Assembly: GCA_037179385.1 (NCBI GenBank)
Contig: CM074179.1
Location: forward strand, 32,307,903-32,371,902
DNA length: 64,000 nucleotides
Source: Holothuria scabra
Taxonomy: Eukaryota > Echinodermata > Holothuroidea > Aspidochirotida > Holothuriidae
Direction of reading: 5' to 3'
The notes under the pieces are model-generated. The model was not told the DNA's origin and did no database searches. It saw nothing but the letters and a program-made list of their open reading frames with translations. Of this stretch, positions 45,471-57,350 are shown in pieces. The position numbers and the translations under genes are program-made. Within the stretch, counting starts at the first letter, position 1; each line of letters begins with the position of its first letter.

Positions 45471-47770
45471 TGAATCGATACATCACGACTTGCCTCAAGT
45501 TTACACTTTTCAGAAAATGTGTCAATTACAATGGGTTCTGCCGGGACTAGTTTTTAAGATGTTCAAAATGAAAGTTACATGTCAGAAGGGGGAATGCAGA
45601 CACCCTAAATTGAAATCGTGAGTTCATGAATGGGCTTTCAATTTCACCAATAGCCGACGAGGATTTGTTTCTCACTGCATGAGTTGAAAAATTTACATTG
45701 AGACATCGTGTTACCTTGTATATGTAATGCCATGTTTTAACATATATGCCAAGCTCACTTGACGCACATATGATTGGTCAGTCACGCTCAGGCTTACTGC
45801 CGCGGTCGGGCAAAAAGAAAAAAAAAAGTTGTCACGTCCGTCGGTTGTCAGCCGCTTCTCAGCTTTAGGTTAATCTGGCAAAGCAGCAAAAAAGACTAAT
45901 TATTTTTGACTAAGTGCTCGCGAGATATAGTTCATGCATACTTTCACAATCCAAAGTAAACTAGAACAACTAGTACCTTTAATTGTTCTGACGGTGAAAC
46001 AGGCTCTTCATTGGAATTTCCTTTCAGCCTGCAACTTGGTCAATCTCCCTTTCACCATGTAACCTCAAAAATATTCCTTACAAATGCTACGAAAGCAATG
46101 TCCAGCTCCAGAATACTAAACAATTTATATCACAGTTGAAATACTTAAAAACCAACTTTCCAAACAGGCAAATATATGGTGCACTTTTATTCATTGTTAC
46201 CTCTAAATTCTGGAACAAAATAAAACGCTGATCATTATTGCCCTATTGTTTCACATGGCAAAAGCTTCCGGGGCTTTGATACGTACATTCATACGACTTG
46301 TTCCCTGACCCTATGGTGGCTTCATAGACGGCGTAGAATGGACCGTCAGTGCCCAAACCCAAAAACGCTTTGTTCGGACTCGTAGTGCACCAAAAGTGAT
46401 GTTGTAACGCCTGATCCTATTATGCATGCACTCCTCTATGTCAGTCCTTAGGCTACCTGCGTAGCAGGCTGTACGAGTGGCCGTACGGGACAGGGGACCG
46501 GGCTTTCACACCCCATTGGCCAAAATTTTGTTGAATCGAAAAGACGTTGGTGCCTCAGTCGGACAGAGATTATGCCCCCCCCCCTCGAGATAAAGCGTTC
46601 CGTACGATCATGGCTGTACCGTGACATATTCCTTGTTCAGACATACCAATGGTTGTTGTGGAAGCTGATGAGCTGAGGAAACAGAGTCCGCTCCGCGGGA
46701 TATGTCAGTCCGCATTTTATCCATCCACCTTTGCAATTGTGGGTGCAATCCACGGCCATAGCTTTCGTTGAACTTGAAAGTAAGATAACACATAGCTTAA
46801 ACTTGGTAAAGGGCTAATGTGTCTAAATGCGTTTGCCACGCGAAAGAAAATACTGGTAATCTTTTACTACAGGTGGAAAAGGCACTATGAATAAGTGAGT
46901 TCGGTAATTCGTTGCCATATGGAATTGTGGGGGACAGCTAGGGTGGGGTATACAAACCGGGCTCAGCACGTAGCGTACAGCTGTCACTTGTTTTTGCCAG
47001 TACGTGCACACAACACTATGTAAGTGACAAGCCAACTCAAACGGCGAAAATAGGCCGGGCTTCAGTGCTACTTTACGGCAGATTAAAATGCAATTTTTTT
47101 CGTTACACCAAAACGACAATTAAGACATAATCCACTGTACAAAACTGCACTTGAGCTCCCTCCTTATGTTATGGATGGATTTAGATAGAATGATTTCAAG
47201 AAATTTTCATGTAAACTCAAAATTTGAAATACGTGTTGTAGGTGCGGCATTGGTTTGGACTATTTGGACGATGTGCGCATTTGCACAACCACCAAAACGA
47301 ATAACCGAACTGGCTTATTGTGATGACATTGCTTTTAAACATAACCCAGATTATTAATTCTATGTCACATTTATGAACAAAAGTACTAAGGAAGAAAAAG
47401 ACATTATTTTATTACAACTTCTAATCTCAAGGCTTGAAGAGTTCATCTCAAAAAAAGAAAAAAAAAAGAAAAAAAAACCGACGGGAATCTTAACTCGGTT
47501 ACAAACTTGCCAAATACGGGTGTAGCTTTCAGCTCCATAATTGGTGTAATTTTCCTAATGAATTTAGACCATTATTTCATTCGAATAGGTAGTCGAAGAG
47601 GACACAAGGATATGAGTGGGAAACACTGTACCAGCTGTGAGAAACTACTTGCACGGAAATTTGCATATACTCTAACTTGCATGTCATTCATTAAAGCTAC
47701 TGAACCATCATGAAATATTTGCTACCATCTAGTAAGCCATCGTTAGGATTTCAAAATGATGTAATGATAA
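45471..47770. other. Intergenic stretch without recognised gene
   Basis: Somewhat richer in CpG between 46260 and 47060. A poly-C run lies at 46575. Open frames here are below 100 codons and carry no recognised domain. Confidence 0.5.
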
Positions 47771-48027
47771 TACATGTCAAATATCCACTAAAAAGGGAAG
47801 TCTGAATAAGACTGTTGATTTACATCATTTTACACAATTTGGTGAAACTTCCATTCAAATCAGACATGTATTTCACGGGATATCAAAAATTAAAATGACT
47901 AGATTGGTGTTCCAAAGTAATGTATAAGGCCTGATGACATGATGAAAATGACACAGTTGAGCACTTGTTGTAAAAAGCATTAAAACCAAGAAAATGGCCC
48001 CAAATCCAACCGAAATCCGTCAAAAAT

Positions 48028-48627
48028 TAAAGTGTACCGTAAGTCAAAAAATTCAAAAATATGTTTTAAGGAGCATGAAAAATGCATTCTAACAGTCGAA
48101 CTTCCATCTTCATAGGACATTCCTGAGTTGAGATATAAAATGTGGAAGTTTATTCACTTAAAGCAAATTGGCCCATGGCGCAATAATTTGTGGCTTTCTT
48201 GTTGTACAACTCATATTACCTGCTTTGTTTTCCTTTAAAATAAAAAAAATGTTTTTATAACCTTGGACACTTCCTGTATGCTTGCATAGCATGGTGCACA
48301 GAGAGGGCTTAATTAAATCACCCAATATGAGTAAGAACAGGGAGCTGTTATATAACAGCTCCCTGTTAAGAGTGCTATTAAATTTTGTGCCAAGGTGAAG
48401 TAACTTAAAAAAAAAAAAAAAACAAAGAATTACAAAATTGTAATTTGAATAGTACAACAATGACATCACGAATTATTGTGCAATATACCATTTTAAGTTG
48501 AGTGAATAAAACTTCAACATTTTATATCTTAGCTTAGGAATGTCCTATGAAATTGGGAGTTGGACTGTTAGAACTGGCCTTTTAATATATGTTTTGGATT
48601 TTTTTTTTTGACTAGAGGTACACTTTA
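48028..48627. mobile_element. Long-TIR element (~600 bp, arms ~150 bp)
   Basis: Left 'taaagtgtaccgtaagtcaa' mirrors right 'ttgactagaggtacacttta'. The match continues through 'taacagtcgaacttccatct' with 'ggagttggactgtta', and 'cataggacattcct' with 'aggaatgtcctatg'. The centre holds a perfect 32 bp palindrome. No coding capacity. Confidence 0.88.
48336..48367. repeat. Perfect 32 bp palindrome
   Basis: Arms of 16 bases starting aacagggagctgttat are completed by their exact reverse complement. It sits near the centre of the long-TIR element 48028-48627. Confidence 0.97.
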
Positions 48628-48974
48628 AACATTTTACAGGATAATTTATGAGTTGCTCTTAATCATGCACGGACATCAGCTAAATTATGTGTACGTCTAG
48701 AGAGAGACTCGGACATGCCATGTATGTAAATGTCATTCTTAATTTTTGCAATCTTTATTTCAAGGACAATTGACAGTTGTAATGTAATATGTCCTGAGGG
48801 TTTTGTTACATCCTCCTCCGCCTGATTACATCTTGTCGCTTTAGGAAGGAAATATGGTCACTTTCACATCTAATAAATTGATTGACAGTAACAGATAGGA
48901 TGAAAATACACACAAAAGTTACGTAACATTTGAGTTAGATGAGGGGCCATTCAAGCTTTTCACGCAGTGCAAAC

Positions 48975-49095
48975 ACTAAAAACAATGAAAACATAGATCA
49001 GTTGGGCGCACAGATCATGTAACAAACTCAGATACCAGGTACACACCACACCGCCTTTGATCTTCTGGTGTGTGTATGTTGTTTTTTAAGAGGCA
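48975..49095 (+). repeat. Dispersed repeat family H, copy 1
   Basis: Shares 'caatgaaaacatagat', 'cacagatcatgtaac', 'acaccacaccgcctttgatc' and 'tctggtgtgtgtatgt' with 56375-56495. Confidence 0.7.
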
Positions 49096-50132
49096 ACATC
49101 ACAGCATGACAGTTTCATTGACTGTTGTTTAAATATATACATATCCTTTCTATTTACAGTAGACACACTTTGTAAGCATTTCTCATGATTATATGTGAGC
49201 TAGATAATTGTATAAGGTTAATTTGTGTTGTAAAATGAGCACATATAATTGGAACAACGATACCTTTCAACTAAAATCAAATTTTCATATCTGAAAAGGA
49301 TCTAAAACATTTGAGTACTCATAGTGTGACATATTTGGATATTGTGTTACCTTCTTTGAATATTAAATGGTATCAAGATATTGTGAATGGAAGCACTCTA
49401 AAAAAACATAGGATTTGTCGAGCAGGACGCTCCCGAGAAAAAAGAGAGAAAAAAGAAGTATGGTAATACAAACAGGCAAAGTACATGAGGACAGGTGGTA
49501 TCAAAACGAAAATAAAAAACATTCGGTCATGAATACTTCTTCGATTTTACACCCTTTATTGATCCCTCCCTATAGTTATCACCAATTTGTGACCTGCCAG
49601 GCCTTAGCAAGTATTCCTTTACCAATCTCTAGGAATGTGCTTATGAATTCTTTTAGATTTCCATTACACCCTGTGTTTTGTAAAAATTTATGGGTTCTAC
49701 CTCTTAGGTTGACAAGCTACACAAACAATTGAAACTTTTACAGCCGAAATGGCAAAACAGCAAAAACAAGCAAATTGTAGGATTTTGTGATTGGTTTCTT
49801 AGGACATCACACATCAAGCTTCCTACGGAAACGCTAGGTGGGCTACTAATCTTTCACCGGTGACAACCAAACTAAGAAAAGACAGCAAGGTATGACACAA
49901 GCATACCAATTGGTCAGTAAAATAGCTTTATAATACAACTAGAAATGTGGCCAGGCGCGGATCCGGGGGGGGGGTTACGGTCTCAACTCCCCCCTCCCCT
50001 TTTCGTCACATCAACAATAACTAATACACTAAAATAAGCATAATGCTTATCTACGAGAATATTCAAGGGGGCTATTAAAGGCTCATCCTTTCCCTCACAA
50101 CACAAATCCAAATACATGAACCTCGTATGATA

Positions 50133-50500
50133 TTAAAGCGGCTCATTGAGTTGAATAATGAATTCAACAATTTTTTCCAAAATCTGCTAAATTTTCTTCA
50201 CATGCTAATGACAAATGGTCCAACTGAGGCAACCTCCATATCCTACTTACAAATAACTGTTTAATGAGTGAGTATTCAACAGCTCAATTCGATTTTTAAA
50301 AATGTGTGACCCGACACTTTTTCAAATTATACACAAAACCGTTACAAGTCAGGGCACCACAAAATTCAAAATTTTAACTTTTTCAGTAACTATTGGATAT
50401 GAAACTTGACTCTTTATGCTAATTGTAAGCATTGTCAAGTGGTAGAGACCCTTTGACACTCTCGTAAAGTTATTGATATCAACTCAATGATCCGCTTTAA
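50133..50500 (+). mobile_element. MITE-B copy 2 (~368 bp)
   Basis: Left 'taaagcggctcattgagttg' and right 'caactcaatgatccgcttta' are inverted, with family interior words. It is embedded in the 49952-52132 composite element and abuts the next long-TIR element. Confidence 0.87.
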
Positions 50501-51068
50501 AAGAAGGGTATAAGGTCATTACAGGATTTGGTATGTCAGAGGGGTACTTATTCTAAGCATTTTGGTGAAATTCGCATTGGAATCCGACGTGCAGTTCTCA
50601 AGATATGAGCTCGTAAATTTTTCACATTTTCAACAAAAAGTGAACTTGAAGCAAGCATATATGACATCATATCCCCACATTAGTGCACAGTTTTTTGTTT
50701 TTCTCTAAACTTTAGAGTTGATTTTCTCCTCAAAAAACCCACATTATTAAAATGTGATTGCCTGAGTGGCACGAGAACTTTACAAACTGTGCACCCCCAC
50801 CCCCCACAGGGAGGTCCTATTCCAGTTAACTCCAAGGTCAACACAACATTTTTATAAACAAATGGAAACACAGCATTCCTTGTCAATGTGAGGAAGTGAT
50901 TCAAGCTCTGCTGCCCTCAAACTCACTTTGGAACACGATTTACTGACTTCATTTACTGATATCTCGAGAACTACATGTCAGATTTGAATGGAACTTTCAC
51001 CACACAGCGTAGTTTTGGTTCCTCTTTCACATACGAAAATTAAATTTTTGCTTAAACCTTCCCTTTAA
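50497..51068. mobile_element. Long-TIR element, family C, copy 1 (~570 bp)
   Basis: Left 'ttggtgaaattcgcattgga' and 'cagttctcaagatatgag' are mirrored by right 'atatctcgagaactacatgt' and 'gaatggaactttcacca'. Outer ends 'aaaagaagggtataagg' and 'aaaccttccctttaa' also pair. Confidence 0.82.
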
Positions 51069-51384
51069 GTCCAGGTGAATAATCAAAAGGCAGGGGCTAA
51101 TCCCTTAGGCTCCTTCCCCCGACCGGCATAGAACGTACAAAACAGGGACAGGGAGCGGAGGGTCTTCAGTTGTGGTGAGAAATAGTTTGTCATTTATCAC
51201 ACAAGATATGCTAAGGGTAAAATAATTAACAGACATGAGTTCGAGTATTCACAGTGACCCTTTCATCAATTCAGCGGATCTTTAATTTATCCAAGAGTCA
51301 CAATAGAGAAGCATTAGCATATTTTCAATTCCGTTGTTTAGTTTCCTCGAAACGAATCAAGACCATTTAATATAATAGTGGTAG

Positions 51385-51985
51385 TAATTTTCTGATCACT
51401 TAGCATGTTCCTGATTTTTTTTCTTATTGCAAAAACATTAAAGCTAAACTTACAGACTGCATGTTTAGATTCTTTTAATAAGCATGAAAACGCAATTTTC
51501 GGCAATCTGAGTGGTCGCGATCATTTTCCAAATTACTTATTACTTACTTATTACTTATTATGAAGTAAGCATTTTATTAAGCGAAGATAGCGACTGCTTA
51601 GACTCTTCGTATGAGTGTGCTATTTCGTGCCATCTGATGGTCTGATTTTTCAAAATTTTCCTCTACGCATCCGCGCCAACTAATGATTGCGCTCCGCTTT
51701 AAATAATCAGAAAATCGTTTTGTGGACAAGAAAAAACCGCAAACTAAAATACTCCCGTTCACCTATACCGATCCATGCTCTTTATTTTGAATCCTAAAAG
51801 TATGCAAATTTAATGACAAGTTTACTTCAAAAGGTAGCCTAAATGGAATAAGACTGCATGTAAAGACACAGAAATTTCAGTTTTACCCTCATGAACCACC
51901 ACAATTCAACTTTAAACACTATTCCCGTCCAAGTCGAAAATATTGCACCATTGTGCATCTAGGCTCCTTGAAAACGCCAAAAATT
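51385..51985 (+). repeat. Dispersed repeat family F, copy 2
   Basis: Same block order and orientation as 44790-45470. Here it lies inside the 49952-52132 composite. A further 3' fragment ('attgcaccattttgcatcta') occurs at about 52384-52500. Confidence 0.75.
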
Positions 51986-53078
51986 TTAGACCCTCCCACA
52001 GGCCGGCGATCGCTGAACGCACTGCATGCCCCCTTCAGACAGAGAAATCCTGCGCACGCCACTGGTACGTCCCCATTACCCGCTTTCTTTAAGTTCAGCC
52101 TCCCCTTTTGGAAATGTCTGGATCCGCGCCTGTAGGCCTATAGGTTATTCATGCAATGTCGATGTAAGGGCAGTGATTAACCAGAAAGTTGCAAAGTATG
52201 CCTATAGTGCTCACAGTGGCACTGCAGGTAGGGTTACTTGACGTTTGGTTTTACCAGGACATGTCCCCTTTTAATTGTTTCGTGCTGGTGTCCTGGCGGT
52301 TTAGTAAAGTTAACGCCACTATGTCCGGATTTCATGTATTTCTCACATGACCTGATAGGTTTTCCCTAATTTTGCTCCAATCAAGTTCGAAGAAACTCTA
52401 GTAAAAGCGACAAATATTGCACCATTTTGCATCTAGACACCATTGAAAACCAACAAAATTTCAAAACGCCAACCCCTCCTCTTAGACCTTTCACCAGTGT
52501 GGCGACGCATGTCTTTCTTGGGAGAAAATAAATGTGCCCAGTACGGGTAACCGTAAGTGCACTCAAAAAGAACAGTATATACCCCTATATGCTTATTCTG
52601 AGAATGACCATCATTCTGAGAATGATAATATACACAAGCAGCGGTTGGCCTTTGGGCCCACGGGCTTTCTTTATAAACATGGACAGAGGATCATGGGAAA
52701 ATTCGAACCAAAATGACTGGCAAGATGTCACCGACTGATAGACCATGGAGCTGTGGGCTAGACTCAGTAAAAGCTATGTTTAACTCTGACTTCATGTATA
52801 CATTGACAGAGCAGACTACACTGACATCCTATGCATACATTGTCGCTATCATACGTGTTATTTTAGCGAGATAGCTGCCTGCTATTGCTTTGAACGTAGA
52901 AATGGATGAGAAGATTACTTCTCAAGATACACCTGACGTTTGACAAGCCTAAATTAAGCCTTATGTAACTGCTTCCAAGAGAGAAATATAACAAGACAGC
53001 TAACGTCGAATTCTAAGAGTAAACCCAGGCCTAGCTAAAATCATTAACTCCGGCTGTTCTCCGGCGGCTAACTGCAAG

Positions 53079-54454
53079 CAGTGGCGTAGCTACTGGGGGG
53101 GGGGGGGGCGGGGCAGAAAATATTTTGGGGAATTTGTGGAATTTGGGGAAATTTTCAAGTTGACGAAATAATTTTTCCTATTTCTTTAAATTTTTCTCAC
53201 TATAAGTAATCGTGAAACATTTCTCATGCATAACTTGAATTTCCATGGAACGCATTTCCCCAAATCTCATCTGTGTCACTGCAGCATGAAGCGCGCTTGA
53301 CTCGCATTCCGCAGAAATGCCCTCTCTGCAGCAGCTTGAATGTTCTCTGGTACACATGCAGGGTATTTTGATCAGTTCAGCGTATACTGCGCAATATACT
53401 GACAGGCTATAAGACCGGAGCATAGGATACCATCATGAAGCTAGTTCCCTACGTATTGTTGAGCTAATGTTATGTTCATTAACTTGATGCACTATTGGAT
53501 AATACGTTGCTAATAAATAGTAACATAATCATAACCTCGTGAACGAAATATTCCCTTATTTAATTATCACAATTTCCGTTTTTTTCTTTTTTGTTCCACA
53601 AGCATTATATTTATATTCGGTTTAAGGCTGTCAGCAATACATACTGTACCGGTAGGCTTTAGAGTTTCCAATTTTTCCTTTTTATAAATATTGTGAGCAA
53701 ATTGTCTCCTTAGAAGTTTTCAGGACAAGAAAAATATGACATTCTAAGCATGCAGTAATGACGCACAGGGAGTGTCATTTCCTGCAATCTAGGGGTGTTT
53801 TTTAGCGAAATTTCTCCTGGCGGGACGCTCCACGCGAACCGATGGTCGCGCTCCGTGTCCAACTCTCACTTGTCACTTAAGTTGACAACGCCGTGGGTAA
53901 GGTTAGGTAAGGCGACGTTTAACAGCCCAGTTTCAAACCTATTGGTTGACAGCGCCCTGGGTTAAGTTTAAGCATTAATGGCCTCTCATCCTACAAGCTA
54001 GAACCGGGCAGGTTATAGACTGATCTTACTCTGTGTTTAACCATGGATGAAGCTAAAACAATAGCTTACCGTTGTCTAGACATGATAACCCTGCAAACCT
54101 CGAAAAACGTACGATGTTTACCTTATTTTAAAAGGACTGGTTCGGAAAATTTATCTTTTTAATCTGTTCGGAAAGTTAATCTAGTTAATCAGTGGGGATA
54201 GGGGTGACAACGGGCCCATGATGACACTGTCTTAATCCTATGTATATAGTAGGCAGCTTCGAGGATCTTGTGGGCCATGTATTAACTTAGGTTACATTAC
54301 ATGAAGTCATAAATTTACGTATTTTGTATGTAATACATGCGCCTTGACCTTAAAAATATACTGAAACTGAAAATACACTGAAACTGAAAAGTTTTGGGGA
54401 AATTTTTGAGCTTTGCCTCCCCCCTCCCTGGAAAATATCCTAGCTACGCCACTG
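53079..54454. mobile_element. hAT-like non-autonomous DNA transposon (1,376 bp)
   Basis: Ends CAGTGGCGTAGCTA (53079-53092) and TAGCTACGCCACTG (54441-54454) are perfect 14 bp inverted repeats. They are flanked by actgcaag (53071-53078) and gctgcaag (54455-54462), an 8 bp target duplication with one mismatch. CAG...CTG ends plus an 8 bp duplication are the hAT signature. Subterminal poly-G/poly-C runs follow. No transposase domain is visible in the interior, so it must depend on an enzyme encoded elsewhere. Confidence 0.85.
53924..53960 (-). mobile_element. SINE 3'-end fragment inside the hAT-like element
   Basis: 'agcccagtttcaaacctatt' is the reverse complement of the SINE tail seen at 40268 and 5935. 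It is short, so the call is modest. It would be a nested insertion in the hAT-like element at 53079-54454. Confidence 0.45.
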
Positions 54455-54852
54455 GCTGCAAGCACTTCCGAGAAATGACAGTACAGTGTGTGTGCCACAA
54501 TACTACATGTATACAATGCTCTTTAGCTTGTTAGCGTTTAGACACGCTGTAGTTGTACGCGATACTACAGGTACAGGTACAATGCGGCCGTTGTATGATG
54601 AAGCAAGTATCCTGACCGTTTACAGATTTGACTTACTCAAGTATTCTTTTACAAAACATTAAAATACATAAATGCCAAAATGAAACCCGCTCATTTTAGG
54701 CCATATCATAACCAAAAGTGACCATGAAGTCTCGTTCCCGTCTACATGACTCACTCTACATAATGAGCTCGATTATAGAGCAAACCACTCACTCAGAGTC
54801 AAAAAACATTGAACGAAAGAACTGTCCCTCGAAAATGAGAAGCGTGCCTAAG

Positions 54853-55033
54853 GTACTGTCCATGACGTCATGGACAGTACAATTCATTACATCTGATTGG
54901 GATGACGCCTTCCTAGGGTCAAGTAAAATGAACAGGTGATTGAAGTTCGGCCTGCCGTGGCTGAAGACAAGACATGGTACAACTGCGCTGATTGGGCAGT
55001 GCGTATAACAAGTGTCACTGTGCAGCCGATTGG
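54853..55033. promoter_or_regulatory. Promoter-like cluster: CRE palindrome and three CCAAT boxes
   Basis: A perfect 28 bp palindrome (54853-54880) is centred on the full CRE TGACGTCA (54863-54870). A half-CRE TGACGC lies at 54903. Inverted CCAAT boxes (GATTGG) occur at 54895-54900, 54990-54995 and 55028-55033, the last two 38 bases apart start to start. The stretch is CpG-richer than its surroundings. No attached gene was identified, so this is inference. Confidence 0.4.
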
Positions 55034-55234
55034 ACGATCGGGCCAGCGCGCATATCTATGGGGCACTCAAACAGGTCATATATCTTTGCGCTGTTATGTT
55101 AGTCGAAAATAGCACAAGTGAGCTAGGATAGCCCGCAAACAAAAGCATTGCTAAGTGCTCCACTATGATAAGCTCAGAAATTATATATGCCTGGACGGTA
55201 AGTGACTGAATAGTGGGACTTGAAAAATCTTGAC

Positions 55235-55533
55235 TTAAGGAGCCAATCCCCTCACCCAAACTAGAATTTTGGGTAGTTTACCGAAGTTCTCAATTGGCTT
55301 AGCTCTTTGATTGACAGCTAATTCAGTACAGAGTACCAAAGCTTATATTACGCAGCATGAACTGTACTGAGAGCGTTTTGATTATACACACTGAGCTTTT
55401 CTATTATTTTTTTTATATCATACTCACCCTGAAGCAATAAACTGAAATTGCTTCTGGATGGGAATGAATTTCAGACAATTGTGGGAGGGGCTTAACTTAG
55501 GTTAGGAGAATTAGTACTGTTTGGGGTGAGAGG
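55235..55533 (+). mobile_element. MITE-A copy 5
   Basis: Left end 'aatcccctcacccaaact', right end 'gtttggggtgagaggat', with all internal landmarks including 'ttgattgacagct' and 'acaattgtgggaggggc'. A second, unrelated long-TIR element begins immediately after it. Confidence 0.85.
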
Positions 55534-56085
55534 ATAGTCCACAGCCATTTTTCGATATTCTCAAGAGGAATATATTCTAAGTATTCTAGTGAAAGTTTCA
55601 TTCATTTCCCATGATCGGTTCTTAAGAAATTGACAATTGAAGTTGACATATTTTCTACAAAATGCGAACTTGAAACAAGCAAGGGGGGTATCATGGATTC
55701 ACATCGTTGGCCAATGTTCTGATTTTCTTTATTTTGTATTCTATAAGTTTGACTTTGAATTGGTTATGGATGCTATTTTGGCCCAAAGGCAGTTAAAGGA
55801 TTTGAAATTCCACTGCCCAGAATGCACTTATGGAATTAATGTGTCAGAGCTTATTGCAATAAATTGGTGTTAAATCACAAAGAAAAACAAAACATTGCCC
55901 AACTATGTGGATCCATGACATCACCCCTGCTTACTTCAAGTCAAGTTTATTCTTTGTCAAAAACTTGTCACATTCAATTGCTAATTTCTCGAGGCCGAAT
56001 ATGGGAAATTTATAAAAATTTCACCAGAACGCTAAAAATATGTTCCTCTTGAAACATATTGCCAAAAAATGTGCTCTGGACTATT
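55534..56085. mobile_element. Long-TIR element, family C-like, copy 2 (~550 bp)
   Basis: Left 'atagtccacagccatttttc' and 'tctcaagaggaatatattct' mirror right 'aaaatatgttcctcttgaaa' and 'gtgctctggactatt'. A half copy of this general family also appears near 47830-47890 ('ggtgaaacttccattcaaat'). The open frames inside are not conserved genes. Confidence 0.8.
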
Positions 56086-56374
56086 CTTTTAATAGTTTAA
56101 TTAACAGAGAATTGCTGTCAAATGGTTAATTTAACCCTGATCGGAGTGAAGGTGTTTTACCCCCAGCTAGTCGCACCTCCTCCTCTCTCTCTCTTTCTCT
56201 CTCTTGTGTCCACAACAATACACGGGATCAGTAGCGGCAAGAAGGCTGGGGCTGAAGGTATGCTCAGCCCTCCCCGCAAAGTGAATTACCAGATATACCC
56301 AAAGTACATAAAAGTGTGGCGTAACATTTGGCATTAGCTAACAGGCCAGTCAAGTATATGTGTTTATTGCTTTT

Positions 56375-56495
56375 CACACATTGTGAACACAATGAAAGCA
56401 TAGATTACCTGAAGACACAGATCATGTTACACTCTCATATATCAGTTACACCCCACACCGCCTTTGATCTACTGGGGTGTCTGTATGTGTTGCAT
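56375..56495 (+). repeat. Dispersed repeat family H, copy 2
   Basis: 'caatgaaagcatagat', 'cacagatcatgttac', 'ccccacaccgcctttgatct' and 'tactggggtgtctgtatgt' match 48975-49095. Confidence 0.7.
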
Positions 56496-57209
56496 TCATA
56501 AGAATCATGTACATACACTGGCATATTAAAAAACAGACTTTAACATTTACAATAATCCATGTAGCTGGGGATAGACGAATGTACCAAGGTACACATGGAG
56601 AAATAAGCAGATATATATGAAATGATCATTGATACGTATAAGTACTATTACTAAACCATTGTAGTCCTAAATAGTTCAGCTTTGAGTGTTTATCCAGGTT
56701 GGTTTATGCAAATGGTAACCTGCATGGGTAATGTCGAACAGAAAATAACTTTTCATTGAGTTATTAATTATTGCTTGACTTAAAATGAAAAATTTTGTTA
56801 TGCAGCGTGAAACTGGTATCTCGACTACATTATTACACTGGATTAACATTTTTCTTACGATATAAGTATACTAGCAGTGCAAAAATTACTATCAATGTGA
56901 ATATTCCTAACAATAACCAAAAGCGATAAATTTTATGGTATTTTACACGGTCGTACGTTTTGACGATAATTACTAAACATCAGCCGATCTCTTATTTTGG
57001 ATTGAGACATGACGATAACTAGATCCCATCCTTTTACGTAAAAGGAGTTTAAAAACATTCATATGGACTTGACACTACATTAGAAAAGTTGAATCGCTCC
57101 ATAATAGGGCACCATATGCTACATAGACACTCTTTGACCGTCACGTGGTTACATCATCCGACTTTTAGCCGGAGGTCTGCCATATTTCTGGAATTCGACA
57201 GACTAGGTT

Positions 57210-57350
57210 GGTCGTACCACTTAAAATGCAATCTTCTACCATTGTGCTTGGTGACCAGCATAAGCAGTGGGGTAGGGCAAGCAAGCAAGTGAGCCGCAAA
57301 TGGACAAAAGGGCAGCCTATTTTTAAAATGGTTAGGAATTGAGCCGTCAA
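57210..57350 (+). mobile_element. tRNA-derived SINE, body fragment
   Basis: The fragment contains 'ctaccattgtgcttggtgac', 'cagcataagcagtggggtag' and a decayed tail, matching the SINE body without the tRNA-like head. Confidence 0.55.

Larger units (their letters stand above)
49952..52132. mobile_element. Composite 2.2 kb element with perfect 13 bp inverted ends
   Basis: CAGGCGCGGATCC at 49952-49964 is exactly mirrored by GGATCCGCGCCTG at 52120-52132. The CAG...CTG ends followed by poly-G resemble hAT-type ends. Inside lie MITE-B (50133-50500), a long-TIR element (50497-51068) and family F (51385-51985). Flanks aatgtggc and taggccta do not match, so target duplication is absent or lost. Confidence 0.6.

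Noticed and set aside
55637..56052. Forward frames of 62-78 codons
   Set aside because: They lie wholly inside a long-TIR non-autonomous element and show no transposase features.
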